A stretch of DNA of 64,000 nucleotides from Linanthus parryae (lineage: Eukaryota; Streptophyta; Magnoliopsida; Ericales; Polemoniaceae). The stretch covers positions 108,543,057 to 108,607,056 of the forward strand of contig JALGPY010000001.1 of assembly GCA_023055425.1 (NCBI GenBank), read 5' to 3'. The position numbers and the translations under genes are program-made. Of this stretch, positions 45,515 to 56,369 are shown piece by piece (positions within the stretch are counted from its first letter, which is position 1; each line of letters begins with the position of its first letter). Under the pieces are notes generated by a model that was not told the origin of the DNA, searched no databases, and saw only the letters and a list, made by a program, of their open reading frames with translations.

Positions 45515-47084
45515 CTACTCGGACGAATCCTCGTCATCCTGGTTCTGGTCTCCGGAATAGGCATCCGAATGGTACTCGTAGGCACCAGGGTAGGTCTCTT
45601 GGCCACTAGGCCACTGATCTCTCGGGAATCCCACATGAGTGGCCAATGCCTCTAACCACTGGTCCTGACGGTGCTGATGCAGACTCACCTGACGTAGTCC
45701 CTGTCCTAAGTTACGCATGCTACTGCGATGATGCTCAAACTGCCTAGCACTCATGTCAGCAACATAGTCACGGGACCGACCCTGGGATGTGAGGGTCATA
45801 GTCCTGGTCAATCTCAACTCGGCCATCAAGTCCGCTAAGCTTACACTCGGCTGGCCAGGGTCAAGGACAGGTGGAGGTACAGGCTGAGGTGGGACGGGAG
45901 GAGTAGGAGCTGGAGGAGTAGGAGCTGGAGGAGTAGGAGCTGGAGGCGTGGGAGCTGCTCGCGAGGAAGAGGTTCTTTTCTTAGCCTTTCCTCTAGGAGG
46001 TCTAGAACTAGCTCCTGCCTCCATCACCACTACATCCTTCAACGGGTCCGGGATTTTGTCAAACATTCTCGGAGCCTTGGGTTTGAGGTCTAGCTCTCCA
46101 TCAGGCACGCTGGCCCCGCAATCCTTAGCTAGTTGCATGAGTAAGAAACTATGGCCCGCAGACTTCTTGTTTTTCTTTTCATACCTCTCGTGCAAATACA
46201 GGAAGATCCGCCTAGGAATGTCTATCCGATGCCCCCTCGATAGACACAGAGCCATGAGACACACCTCAAAATCAACGTAATTGGGAGCCGAAACTCCCAA
46301 CACCCATGACTCTAACAGCTCACTGAGCCACCTTGGCTTAGGCAGCAAGTATCCGACTGGGATCTTCCAATGTCTGATATTAGTTTTAGACCTATCCCAG
46401 TCGGCTCCTGGCACTCCCGCAAAAAAAAAAAGCCGACACCTCATTAATGAGCGTCTGCTGGTCTTTCTGCAGATAAATCTTAAATTGACACGGCTCTGTC
46501 AACGGGGGCCATTTAAGTGCTGCGGCGATGCGCTCAGAAGACAAAACTAGCCAGTTCCGACGACAATAAATCACACGAGGGTCATTGAGCCTAGACGTCT
46601 CACCCTCATCGGTGTGTCTCGCATTCGCATAAATCTCACGAGTCAGTACATAACTGGCTTTCTTTTTCACTAACTCCATCCACCCCGCAAAGTTCTCGGT
46701 CTTCGCGACCTTTTGTAGGTCCTCAGGCACTCCCTCAAGTGGAAAGATTTTCTCGGCCTGGACACCTCTATTAATCCTAGGGTTCGATCGGTAAAAACCC
46801 TGGGCATTCGCCGAAATAAACCTATAATCGCAAAAGACCCCGCCACTATCAATTTCCAGCTTTTCGTCATCCGGCTTATGACCACGATCCTTTCTAAATG
46901 GGGGCAATTGGGATGGAACGGGTGTATGAAAAACCCTAAGGTCAGGGGATAACGGGATGACCAATTGGCCACCCGTGTCACCCCCATCAGACTCAGACCC
47001 ACTCTCACGTTCTGCCACCACACTCGCCCCGGGTAATGTGTAGTCGGGGTCCTTATCACGACTCATTCTAGCACGTTTGCTCAT
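45515..47084 (-). pseudogene. Athila accessory ORF (putative plant transposon protein type)
   Basis: Two minus-strand frames join across a run of eleven A/T pairs at 46421-46431: 47084-46392 (from the Met at 47084) and 46444-45515. A one-base slip in the run would link them into a protein of about 520 residues. The first part (GFYRSNPRINRGVQAEKIFP, then RRNWLVLSSERIAAALKWPP) resembles the domain often annotated as putative plant transposon protein in gypsy elements. The second has WLSELLESWVLGVS and YVDFEVCLMALCLSRGHRID. A low-complexity Pro repeat (APTPPAPTPPAPTPP) and an acidic C-terminus follow. It sits where autonomous Athila elements carry their env-like ORF. Function is unknown. The frame break could be real, a programmed slip, or a sequencing error in the homopolymer. 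Confidence 0.55.
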
Positions 47085-47879
47085 TTTGACCAAAGCAAGT
47101 ATAACAAAATAAAGCAATTAACGTGACAAAAGCAAGTGCACAATGACAAGATGTGTACAGATATGAAGCAGTTAAGCACGTAAGCACGCAATCCTAGGAC
47201 TCTAAGAAATCGCCCCCAAGCACGCTACTAAGCGCAACGAAAATTAAACCGGGCTTTTACTCAATCGTGCCTAGACTCGAGTATTGAAATTGCGAGAGAG
47301 ATTAGGACGTACCTCCGTGCCCGGAGCAAGTCTTACGGGCACGAAATTGCAGAATTTCGACAACCCGGGCTGTTTTCGGGTCGCTGAAATTTTTCTTCCG
47401 AATTTTTCAATCAACGTGTGCCTTTTGCTCCTTGCGGTGTCCCCGTCAAAACCCCTAAAGCAATTTCTTCGAATTCGACCTCAATTTCGCCCAATTTCAG
47501 ATTCTCACTCAAGAACCCTAGGTCTTCAATCCTCCAAATCTTCAACCAAGGTTTCGGTGGAGAGAGGGAGATAGTTTCTGCGGTGGAGAGGGAGATATCT
47601 GGCGGCGGTGATGTGTGGTGGTGATGGTCGAAGAGAAGGCAGAGAGGGTCGGCGGGTCCGGTGCTGTGTGCTGGTCGGCGGGTGGTAGTGCTGCGGTGGT
47701 CAGGTGGGGGATGAGGGAGAACGAACGGCGGTGGTTGTAGCTTTGGCGGTGACAGGTGGTGGTGGCTGGAGGTGGTGTTCGTGGTGGCGATTGCAGAGGA
47801 CAGAGGAGGGAGGAGAAGGCGACGGGATGGGTAATGGAGAGAAGAAGATTTTTTTTTTAACCCGATTATCTGCCCTTTC

Positions 47880-48140
47880 GGAAGTAATCGTGCGATTACT
47901 TTTAGTGATCGTACGATTACTTGAAAGTAATCGTGCGATTACTTTTAAGTAATCGTGCGATTACTTGAAAGTAATCGTGCGATTACTTGAAAGTAATCGT
48001 GCGATTACTACCTTGTACGACCTAGTGGGTAGGTCGTGCGACCTAGTTAAACTTTCTGCTTCCACCAATTCACCCCAAAATTTTTCTAAGGCAAAAGTAA
48101 ACGTACGATTAGCTCAAGGTAATCGTACGATTACTTTTGT
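47880..48140. repeat. Palindrome cluster inside the Athila element
   Basis: At least eight copies of the AAGTAATCGTGCGATTACTT type (GTAATCGTRCGATTAC core), packed head to tail from 47880 to 48010 and again at 48095-48140. Between them, 48010-48050 holds a different pair of palindromes, GTACGACCTAG...AGGTCGTGCGACCT. The core is the same as in both LTRs, and the flanking CTTCCACCAAT words are also shared. Confidence 0.85.
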
Positions 48141-48416
48141 GCAGGATAAGAAATTTTTATTAACCAAATATAACCTTTACCTCGTATTTTGATCCCGACC
48201 TCCGATGAGTGTGATTTTTGCACCTTTGGATCCCTTTTTCGACGTAAGTCTTGCTCACATAAATCACGTCCCGTTTCCGGATCGTTTTCCCCGACTTTCC
48301 TCAATTATCGCCTAATTACGCGAAAAATACCCAAAATGTGCCAAATTCGTCGCTTTCTTCAAAATTTTGCAATCACCTTCATCAAGATGGGGAGTGCGGG
48401 ATCTCTTCTCGTGTAG

Positions 48417-48800
48417 AAAAATTCCCAAAGTCCGGGTAACCTTTCATTCTTCAATTTCGCGCTTCCAAAGGCTCGTTTTGCATTTCCGGATGCTTTTGGA
48501 CGCCTTTTAGCATCCTTTTTCGTCTTTGTTGCTCGTTTCTTTGGTTCGTCATGGATCTCCTCGACCTCGAGACTCCATTTATGTTATAAAAAATTCCCAA
48601 TGTCCGGGGAACCTTTTATCCTGCAATTTGCTCATTCCAAAGACCCGTTTGGCAATTCCAGATGCTTTTTGGCTCCCTTTTCCTCTTCGCAACATCCTTT
48701 TTGGCATAACTTCTTCGTCCGGACTCCGATATTCCCCAGGTGCATGTGTTAAATATGTGTAGGAATGGCTTCAATCCTCTATTTCTTCATTCCGGGTCCC
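48417..48800. repeat. Degenerate tandem repeat, about 170 bp unit
   Basis: Two successive copies (48417-48586 and 48587-48760) share words in the same order: AAAAATTCCCAAWGTCCGGG, AACCTTTYATYCT, CATTCCAAAG-like, GATGCTTTT, and GCAACATCCTTTTT-like. A partial third copy may start near 48760 (TTCATTCCGGGTCCCGATAC). Divergence between copies is substantial. Confidence 0.55.
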
Positions 48801-49075
48801 GATACGCGTTTTGGTCTGCTCTTTCTCGTTTTTCGTGCAATTCTTCACTCGCGCATCAAGAAGGGGGACCCGGAATAGGCATTCCACCTAGAATTCTTGC
48901 ACATACTCATTGGAAATATTAAATCCACTCTCTCGCACCTCTCAAATAATTAGAACAAAATAAAATAACAAAACAGTATTGAAATCTACGCTATGCAGGA
49001 AATAGGTTGGGTTGCCTCCCAACAAGCGCTTTGTAATTTAAGGTCGACGGCCCGACCCAGTTACCTCAAAAGATG

Positions 49076-51727
49076 TTAAGGAGGTCTAGCACGACGTGCC
49101 TCCTCCTTCAATTTCTTACTCTTAATCTTCTGCACCACATCATGTGCACTCACCACATTTGGCTTCTTCTCTGATTCGGGTGGATCGGGATGCAAAACTG
49201 TCGGCAACCCAAGAGAAGGATCCACACGATGTTCTCTAAACTTGATCATGGCCAATTTATTCTTCCCCTTTCTCGGAACAAATGCCTTGAACACGAGTGA
49301 TGAGTCTAGAGCCTTGATAGCCAACTCCTCAGTCTCTAGATCCACATTTGCGCGCATTGTCTTTAACAACGGTCTTCCAAAGATGAGTGGAACATCGCGA
49401 TCCTCCTTGATATCCACTATCACAAAGTCAGCTGGAAATACAAATGCACCCACTTTGACGAGCAAGTTCTCAATCACCCCATTTGCCGTAACTATCGAAT
49501 TATCTGCCAATTGCAGACCCATCTTCACAGGGGTCGGCGCACCAATGCCCCATCTCTGAAACAGAGACAATGGCATGAGATTAATACTCGCGCCCAAATC
49601 ACAGAGGCCATGCGTATGATATCCACCCCCAAGAATGCAGCCTAAGATGACACTGCCTGGATCTCTCATCTTGGGAATGTCTCTTTGTATGACAGTGCTA
49701 CACGTCTCTGTTAGCTTTACCGTGGCATAGGGTTTTATGCTCTTCTTCCCCCATAGGATTTCCTTCAAGAACTTCTTATACCTGGGCATCTGAGCAAGTG
49801 CTTCTACAAGAGGAATGTTGATATGCAATTGTTTGAATATATCCATAAATCTCCCAAAGTGTTCCTCATCATTCCTCTTTATTGCCGCCGGATATGGAAT
49901 CCGTGGCTCATAAGTAGCTGGATCTGGAGTGCTCTTGGACTCTTCTTTCTTCTCAACCGTGTCCTTTGATTGGGGAATCACGGTAGGCACGGGAATCTCT
50001 TCATCCAAGGCTTTTTCAGTGGCCTTAGTCGCCTCAGCTCGCGCATGGGTAGGATATGGGGGATCTTGGGTAGTGGTCCCACTACGAGTAGTAATAGCCT
50101 TCAATTGCTCAGTTGGAGTAATAGTGTTGGACGGAAGTATACCTGGCGGAAGTCGAGAATTCTGATTAGCTATTTGGCCAATTTGTGTTTCATGATTCTT
50201 TAACGAGGCTTCCATTGCGACAATTTTACTCTCAATCTTATCATTGCTAGCTAACAGTTTCCTCAACATCGCATTTGTATCCTGTTCTTCTGAGAGTGGA
50301 GGTGGAGCCTGTTATTGTGGAACCTGTCTCTGAGCTTGGTAAGGAACATTTGGCCTATGACCTGGCGCATATAAGCCACTATTCGGATTGGCATAGCTGA
50401 AGTTGGGGTGATTGCGATTGTTGGGATGATAGGTGTTTGGCCATTGCTGCTGTCTTTGTTGACCCATGTAATTCACGTCTTCAATGCCATCCCCATATCC
50501 CTGATTTGCATCTGCTACCATCTCTCCCACTGACTTCACCTGTGCCGATGGATTCAAATTACTGAAAGCCGAAATCATCACTGCCATCTGATGTTCAAAT
50601 TTCTGCTCCACCATAGACTCTATCTGACTAACCAATGCCCCATCTGATTTCGCGCTTCTACGAGTTTCAGACCTCGTGGATTCACGTTTTGCTACATTAT
50701 CTAGCAAATCACGACATCTCTGTAGTCCCATCCCCATAAAATTGCCTTGAGCCATCATGTCTAGTTCACTAGCAGTCTCCCTGTCCAAAGCATTGTAAAA
50801 GTAGTGAAGAAGTTTATACCATGGCTCTCCGTGAGTAGGGCATCTGCGAAGGAGCTGGTTGAACTTTCTCCACGTGTCACCCAGAGAATCATCTTCCTGC
50901 TGTTTAAATTTGGTTATGTCAGCCATCCGTTGAGCAACCTTGGATGGTGGAAGATACTTCCTGAGAAACTCTCTGCTACAATCTGCCCATGTAACTATGC
51001 TGCCTGCTGGAAGTTCCATAAGCCATGTCTTTGCCTTTCCCGATAAAGAGAAGGGGAAAAGCATGAGCTTTATCGTCTCGATTGGAACTCTCTGGTCATA
51101 CATGGTAGAAGTAATTTGCTCGAAATTGAGCAAGTGCTGATGTGGGTCATCACTCGGGGCTCCAGTGAATAAGCACTCATCCCTAACCATATTGATCAAC
51201 GGTTGGCGAATCTCGAAATGCGCAGCATTAATCTGCGGCCTGACAATGGTGGGCTGATATCCCTCTGGTGTAGTCCTGAAGTAGTCCACCAAAGGACGTT
51301 CATCCTCCTCAGCATTGTTGACTTGCTCCACCTCATTCCGTCCGTTATTGTTCCGATTATTTCCCCCATTGTTCCCATTGCCACCGTTGTTTCCACCATT
51401 AACTCCTCCATTGTTTCTATCAACTATTTCTGCACCAGGGAGTTGTTGTGGATTCGAGGGATTCATGCGATCAATCATGGACTGCATCTCAGCCATTTGA
51501 GCCCTAAGCTGCTCAGTTTCCCTTGCTCAATTTGCTGCATCTTCCACAGCAGCAGCTCTAGCTGCTTCCGCATCTTCGAGGCCTTTGCGGAACCTCTCAA
51601 ACTCAGCTCTAGTTTGCTCGTCCATCTGAACTGAATTTGCTTTCCTCTTGTCTCTATTCTGTGCTCGCAATAAGGATTCCGGGTCTTCAAGTGTTGGATG
51701 CAAAGGCTCGTCTCTAGAACGTGACAT
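49076..51727 (-). pseudogene. Athila gag and protease (two in-frame stops)
   Basis: One continuous minus-strand frame from the Met at 51727 to the stop at 49076, broken by a TGA at 51527-51529 and a TAA at 50312-50314. The N-terminal part is a charged helix (EFERFRKGLEDAEAARAAAV). The gag core has RDECLFTGAPSDDPHQHLLN, AKTWLMELPAGSIVTWADCS and FNQLLRRCPTHGEP, which is typical Athila gag. An Asn/Gly low-complexity linker lies near 51350-51420. The C-terminal half contains the aspartic-protease-like region, with HGLCDLGASINLMPLSLF (catalytic Asp in DLGAS) and DVPLIFGRPLLKTMRANVD. It then stops without reverse transcriptase. The two stops mean it is probably dead or very recently inactivated. 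Confidence 0.85.
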
Positions 51728-51841
51728 GCACCAAATGAATCAGACCTGAAACACGGATCACACACACAAAACAGGTGAGTAACAAATATAAACTGAAAAG
51801 TAAATCCCTAAAGAGAAAAATATTAGCTAATTTATCAGAAG

Positions 51842-51859
51842 TCCCCGGCAACGGCGCCA
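51842..51859 (-). other. Primer binding site of the Athila element
   Basis: TGGCGCCGTTGCCGGGGA on the minus strand, six bases from the 5' LTR end. It is the characteristic Athila primer site. Confidence 0.9.
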
Positions 51860-51865
51860 AAAACT

Positions 51866-53324
51866 TGACACGCTCCAACTGCAAGTGCACAGTTGTCGGT
51901 GTAGTAATAATCAGAAAAGTCCGGTTTGTCGAACCCAAGGGACTTCGTGTAAATTAACTACTAAATTTATTCTTTATGTGGGCAAAGCGCAGTTGTTTTG
52001 TTCTATTTCTACTAATAATTAAAATAACAATTGTCTCAAATAATTCAAAGAATTATTTCAAGATTAATAAGCACGAGTTGATTTTGATGTTTATCAAGAT
52101 TGATCAAGTTCAGGATATCTCTACGGATCACTAGGTATGTCACACTACGTTGGATTTATGTTCTACTAACACGATGAGTTCTTATTCTAGTTAAACGAGC
52201 AATTTTATATTGAAGATGTCTCAACCAATAACTATGCCTAAACTATCGTAACTGATTCCTCTAGCTTACTCAAGTTTAAACACGCATTACGATAATAATT
52301 CTACTCTTGTTCTTAGCTAACTAGCAAGATTCCTCAACCCTAGATACGGCTAGTGTGTATTTCAATTTTCCGGGAAACAAACATAGATTCCTCTATCGTT
52401 CATAACCTAGCACAATCCTATTAATACGTCTACCAATAGAAAAGATAAATCCAATGCGTAAAATACACATAACTAGATAAGAAATCATCAATTAAGCTCA
52501 AAAGCATGCAAGCAAATCCATAAATCACAAGTGTAGTGATCAAACCCTAGTCTCCTACGAGATATCCCAAAATAAGGGTTTAGCTACTCATAACCATGTT
52601 CAAAATACAAAGTATCATGATCCAATATGAAAAACTAGAGAAGAAACGAAGATTAGAAGCCAAACGGATGATCCAAGCTCTTCAACCTAGCTCCAAGCTC
52701 TCCAAGCACGTCCCCTAATGTGTCTTCTGATGTCAAACACGTTCCCCAATGTTTCCTAAGTCTTCCGTGGCTCAAAACTCTCAAAACTATGCCAAAATAG
52801 CGAAACTAGCCCAAAAATCCGATCCTGGCCGCAGAAGTAATCGTACGATTACTTTCAAGTAAACGTACGATTACTTGCATTGAAGGTAATCGTACGATTA
52901 CCCAATAGTAAACGCACGATTACTTCTGAGTGAAGGTAATCGTACGATTACCTTGAGGTAAACGTACGATTACTTCTGGTCTTCCACCAATCAAACTTCA
53001 TCTTCTTGCTCTTTTTCCTTTCGTCTTCACTTCCCGAGCATCCCTTTGAGCCTCCAACTTTTCCGAAGTTCACTTTTGCTCCAATGTCACGTCCCGAGCT
53101 CCCGGTTCCTGAAAACCACAACACGAGAAACATACCGGAAGATCAAACGTGATAAAATATAGTCAAAATTAATGCAAAAAGTGCCCGGACTCATCATTAA
53201 CGTGCAAAGACTCAACATGCTCAAATTTAGCAAGAAATGATCCAAAATCCATCAAAACGCATCGGAATACACGCAAAACGGTAAGGAAACATATAAGAAT
53301 ATAACTCCAAATATGGAGTTATCA
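51866..53324 (-). repeat. 5' LTR of the Athila element
   Basis: 1459 bp, same ends as 41768-43226 and no indels between them; about two substitutions were noticed near 51912. Its palindrome cluster lies at about 52844-52974. Confidence 0.87.
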
Positions 53325-54453
53325 ACTATCCCCACACTTACCCGTTGCGCGTCCCGAGCAACAATCCAAATCTCAAACTATCAAAATCGTCCGAACCTTC
53401 CTCCTCTCATCTCACCTCTCGAGTCAACCATTCCAACCAAGACCATTGCATACTTTTCAACTTACCAATTGCATACTAACCCCAATTAGCCGACTCAATA
53501 CACACGACGACTCAATACAAGACACAACGATGCAACAATATGATGCAATGCAATTATATGACTCGATTCTACTAAACACATATATACACAAAATATCTTT
53601 TTAGGCGAGATCGGGCAATCTCAATTACCTTAAAACAGTTCTCATGGAGTGATGAAGAATCTAGGAACGAGGTATGAATTGCAACTAAAATTGACAACAA
53701 GAATTTCCCTTAGTTGGTATAGAAAGTCTAGCTTTACTACGTGTAAGAATAACCTACCTCTTCGCGTGTGCCGATAAATAAGAGGCTACGCTAGGCTAAG
53801 CCACATTCAAGGTCCGAGCTCCTATTCCGCTAACGGGTTAAAATGTAGAGGCTTAGGGACAAAAGGATAATCATGTAGTAGCAAGTCCTAAGCGTCACAT
53901 TCTCACGTTAAAACCCACATCTCACACACCCTCACCACGATGATAGGAACCGCAACCCGAAACTCACCATCTCCGGCCCTCGATCCCCTCAAACCCCGGT
54001 ACAATAACGATCTCCGTGGCCACCGTCGTGAAACATGCATAAAATGAACATCGCCGTCAATGAAATAGTTGCTTCCACCACTCGGTCTTCATTAAGCTCA
54101 AACTTTATTCCTTTATTTCATCTCTCCTTTTTTTTCTCTCTTTTTTTTTTCTCTTTTCTTTTTCTTTTTCTGTTTTTTTTTTTTCAAATCTCTCAATATC
54201 CAAAAACACAACTTCTACAACGTATATCTCGAGTGGTCTTCCAAGTGTCAAGCCAAACAAAAACGTTAAGGGGAGGAAGTAAACAATCCAATGAATATAT
54301 ATCACACGTAAAATCCATCTCCCCCTAACTCAATGAAATACACGGTGCCACCAAACAAAGCCGCAAACAAATCCAAGTACAAGTATGGGGATGGAGTCGT
54401 CACAATCTCAATCTCTATGTCCATAGTCAAAAGTCGACATCCCCACACTAGAA
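53325..54453 (-). repeat. Leftover 3' spacer of a second, tandem Athila copy
   Basis: Collinear with 43227-44354 and identical by eye except for a T-run two bases longer. It lies outside the 5' LTR, where host DNA should be. It ends abruptly at ACTAGAAT, where copia gag with filler repeats begins. The ORF-like frames here are copies of those in the 3' spacer and are not genes. Confidence 0.8.
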
Positions 54454-54547
54454 TTCAACTCTGTTAGAAACCTGTTGAAGTCATCCAACTGCATTCAACT
54501 GCATTCAACTGCATTCAACTCTGTTAGAAACCTGTTGAAGTCATCCA
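54454..54547. repeat. Filler-DNA junction between Athila and copia gag
   Basis: A 35-bp piece of copia gag (TCAACTCTGTTAGAAACCTG and following) is present twice, at 54454-54488 and 54513-54547. Between the copies is a run of the 10-bp word CTGCATTCAA repeated about three times. Such templated duplications with micro-repeats are typical of error-prone end joining after a double-strand break. Confidence 0.7.
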
Positions 54548-54920
54548 AGTGTTCCATAAAATCCTTCCCTTCGGCCATATGCAGCGCATACAACTGTTGT
54601 TTCAAGAATAGTCGACTCGTCAAAGACTTGGACTTATACCTGCTCTCCAACTTCGTCCACAGCTCGTAGGGATCCGTCTCATTGATGACTTCCCGGAGTG
54701 TACTATTGCCGAGATATAGCTGAATCGTGCTATTCGCCATCTCTCGCATCTCCTCCCACTTTTCATCTGTCACACCCGCTGGCTTTTCGGACTTCTTCTT
54801 TGTGAGAGCCTTGATAAGACCTTCCCGTGTCAACATATTTTTCATTCGTTGCTGCCATAGAGTGAAATCGTTGTGGCCGTTGAATTGTTCAATCACGAAA
54901 CTAGAACTTTTCACCTCCAT
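54454..54920 (-). pseudogene. N-terminal part of the outer copia's gag
   Basis: Frame from the ATG at 54920 (MEVKSSSFVIEQFNGHNDF and on) with gag motifs typical of TNT1-like copia: FTLWQQRMKNMLTREGLIKA, YELWTKLESRYKSKSLTSRL and LYALHMAEGKDFMEHLDDFN. It runs into the filler junction at 54547 and ends. The continuation lies at 10104-8998 on the other side of the nest. A GTG nine codons upstream is in frame but the ATG is preferred. Confidence 0.85.
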
Positions 54921-54947
54921 CCCACCAATCTGCAAATTTTCGTTCAC

Positions 54948-55538
54948 AATCTACAGAATCCGACACCCCCAATGCTTCGGGAACGTCCAAAAACCTAGGG
55001 TTTGAATCTTGTTTCAAGTCAAACGGGTTCCTGGAGCCCAAGATACGCCCAAAACGATTTGGACCACACAATGCGGGTTTTGGACACGCGCCCAGCAGCG
55101 CCCGCGAAGCACCGGATACTTTCTCTGGCCTTCTTCTTCCTCACGACCAGAACAAACCCAGACCTGCATTTTCCCCTTTTTTTTCCGCCGAATTCACGAT
55201 GCACAAGGCAAAATCCCTTTGATTTCAACACGAAATCAACCTGGACCAGTTTAGGAGTTTACCTAGCCGTCGAAGGACCTTTTTTCCGCCGCCGCCAACC
55301 GGAAAAACTTCACCAACGCAGCCGCCGTAACACCACTGCCCGTCGCTGCTTCTCGCTGCCGCTTCAACCCTTCGACGCCCTTGCTACTCCGTGTTCTTCT
55401 CAACCCACGCGCCACAAGACCCGTTGCCGTGAGCTCTTCAAGAACACAAATCGCCGCCGCCACAAGCGTCTCGTCGTCGCCGGAAACTTTATTATCTCGT
55501 CTCCGTTCTCGACGCGTGCTTTACCCGGATCGTAACCA
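54948..55538 (-). other. Leader of the outer copia element
   Basis: Untranslated region between primer site and gag, rich in GCC/CGC triplets. Overlapping long frames on both strands (for example 55002-55535) reflect that composition, not genes. Confidence 0.6.
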
Positions 55539-55551
55539 GGCTCTGATACCA
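55539..55551 (-). other. Primer binding site (initiator Met-tRNA), outer copia
   Basis: TGGTATCAGAGCC on the minus strand, two bases from the 5' LTR, fixing the orientation of the outer element. Confidence 0.9.
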
Positions 55552-55553
55552 CT

Positions 55554-55963
55554 TGTTAGGATTTATCAAGTTGAAATCCCGCGCAACGGAAAATCAAACA
55601 CGATCACTACACGAACACGCCATATAGAGAACGAGAAAATAAAGAACAAGATATTTAACGTGCTTCGGCAAATTGCCTACGTGCACGGGGAAAGAAATAA
55701 TTTTCACTAGTACGAAAACCGTACACCCACAATTATCTCTACAAGCCTCTCAACTCTCCTACACACTAAGCTTGTGTGCCACTATGAGTTGAACTTATGA
55801 AATAAAACAATAGCTAGCACCTCTATTTATATACTAAACTAGAGGAGGTGGAAAATCCCACCTAGCCCAAGCTATCACATTCTAAGAGATCACCTCCTCA
55901 GAAGAGAAATCATATGCATCGGGTACACTGATTCGTCTTGCGGAATTCGAGACAAATCCAACA
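55554..55963 (-). repeat. 5' LTR of the outer copia element
   Basis: 410-bp LTR homologous to 8409-8803, with a TATATAAATAG box on the minus strand at 55823-55833. The right flank AATTG equals the left flank of the distant partner LTR. Confidence 0.92.
55823..55833 (-). promoter_or_regulatory. TATA box in the outer copia 5' LTR
   Basis: TATATAAATAG on the minus strand in the U3 region; the other LTR has the same box. Confidence 0.5.
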
Positions 55964-56369
55964 AATTGAACCTTTTTATTTTAGATGTTGTAATTTTTTT
56001 TGAGGGAAAACTATTTCATTCAGACAAGACAAGAGAGGTCAAAACAATCATTTTCTAGGGATCAGCCACTCAGGAGGACGAGTGTAATTACTATACTGAG
56101 AAAACAAAAGAGAATGTTTAGTGAGCAAGTCAGCCACACAATTAGCGTTCTTGGGGATAAAATTGAAGGCAACTTCCTCAAACCCTTCGCATATCTCCAT
56201 ACAGCTAGTGTTGACCTGTTTCTTTTAATTCTTGGCAGATGGCTAGCTCCATGATCATCCCTGTACGCCATTTCTGGATCAACTTTGACTCTGATTCAAT
56301 AACAACCTATCTACATTGAGTATCGCGCACCGACAACAAACCCTTTGAGATACCTACCAACTCCAGCAT

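Larger units (their letters stand above)
47085..49075 (-). other. Non-coding interior of the Athila element in place of pol
   Basis: About 2 kb where reverse transcriptase and integrase would be expected. Next to gag, at 49007-49030, the minus strand reads AGCGCTTGTTGGGAGGCAAC, a sequence I associate with the region just after pol in such elements, so pol has been removed cleanly. The stretch holds two repeat structures (listed separately): a 170-bp degenerate tandem repeat and a long palindrome cluster. The plus-strand frames at 47284-47952 run through low-complexity G-rich sequence and are not supported as genes. Confidence 0.6.
41768..54453 (-). mobile_element. Non-autonomous Athila-type gypsy element, partial tandem copy
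   Basis: Minus-strand Athila element: 5' LTR 51866-53324, primer site 51842-51859, gag-protease 51727-49076, a 2-kb non-coding interior, one further ORF 47084-45515, a long 3' spacer, and 3' LTR 43226-41768. Reverse transcriptase, RNase H and integrase are absent. The primer site TGGCGCCGTTGCCGGGGA is the hallmark Athila sequence. To the right of the 5' LTR, 53325-54453 repeats the 3' spacer that also lies next to the 3' LTR (43227-44354). That is what a tandem pair sharing one LTR would leave. The LTRs are both 1459 bp and differ by about two bases. The element sits in the Tat 3' LTR. Confidence 0.85.
8409..55963 (-). mobile_element. Outer copia element (gag-only, TNT1-like) containing the nest
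   Basis: This is the outermost retrotransposon. Its LTRs lie at 8409-8803 and 55554-55963, begin TGTTAG and end CCAACA in plus orientation, and are flanked on both sides by the same 5-bp target duplication AATTG (8404-8408 and 55964-55968). It reads on the minus strand: 5' LTR at the right, primer binding site at 55539-55551, gag start at 54920, 3' LTR at the left. About 44 kb of other elements lie within its gag. The coding region holds gag, the zinc knuckle and the protease motif, but no integrase or reverse transcriptase before the 3' LTR, so it depended on a partner. By eye the LTRs differ at about 5% of sites plus a 15-bp indel, the largest divergence in the nest. Confidence 0.9.

Noticed and set aside
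47704..48192. Frames encoding repeated VIVRLLESNRAIT-like words.
   Set aside because: They are translations of the palindrome cluster and G-rich repeats, not a protein.
55002..55535. 177-codon plus-strand frame.
   Set aside because: It lies in the untranslated leader of the outer copia, opposite to its sense, and overlaps frames on the other strand.
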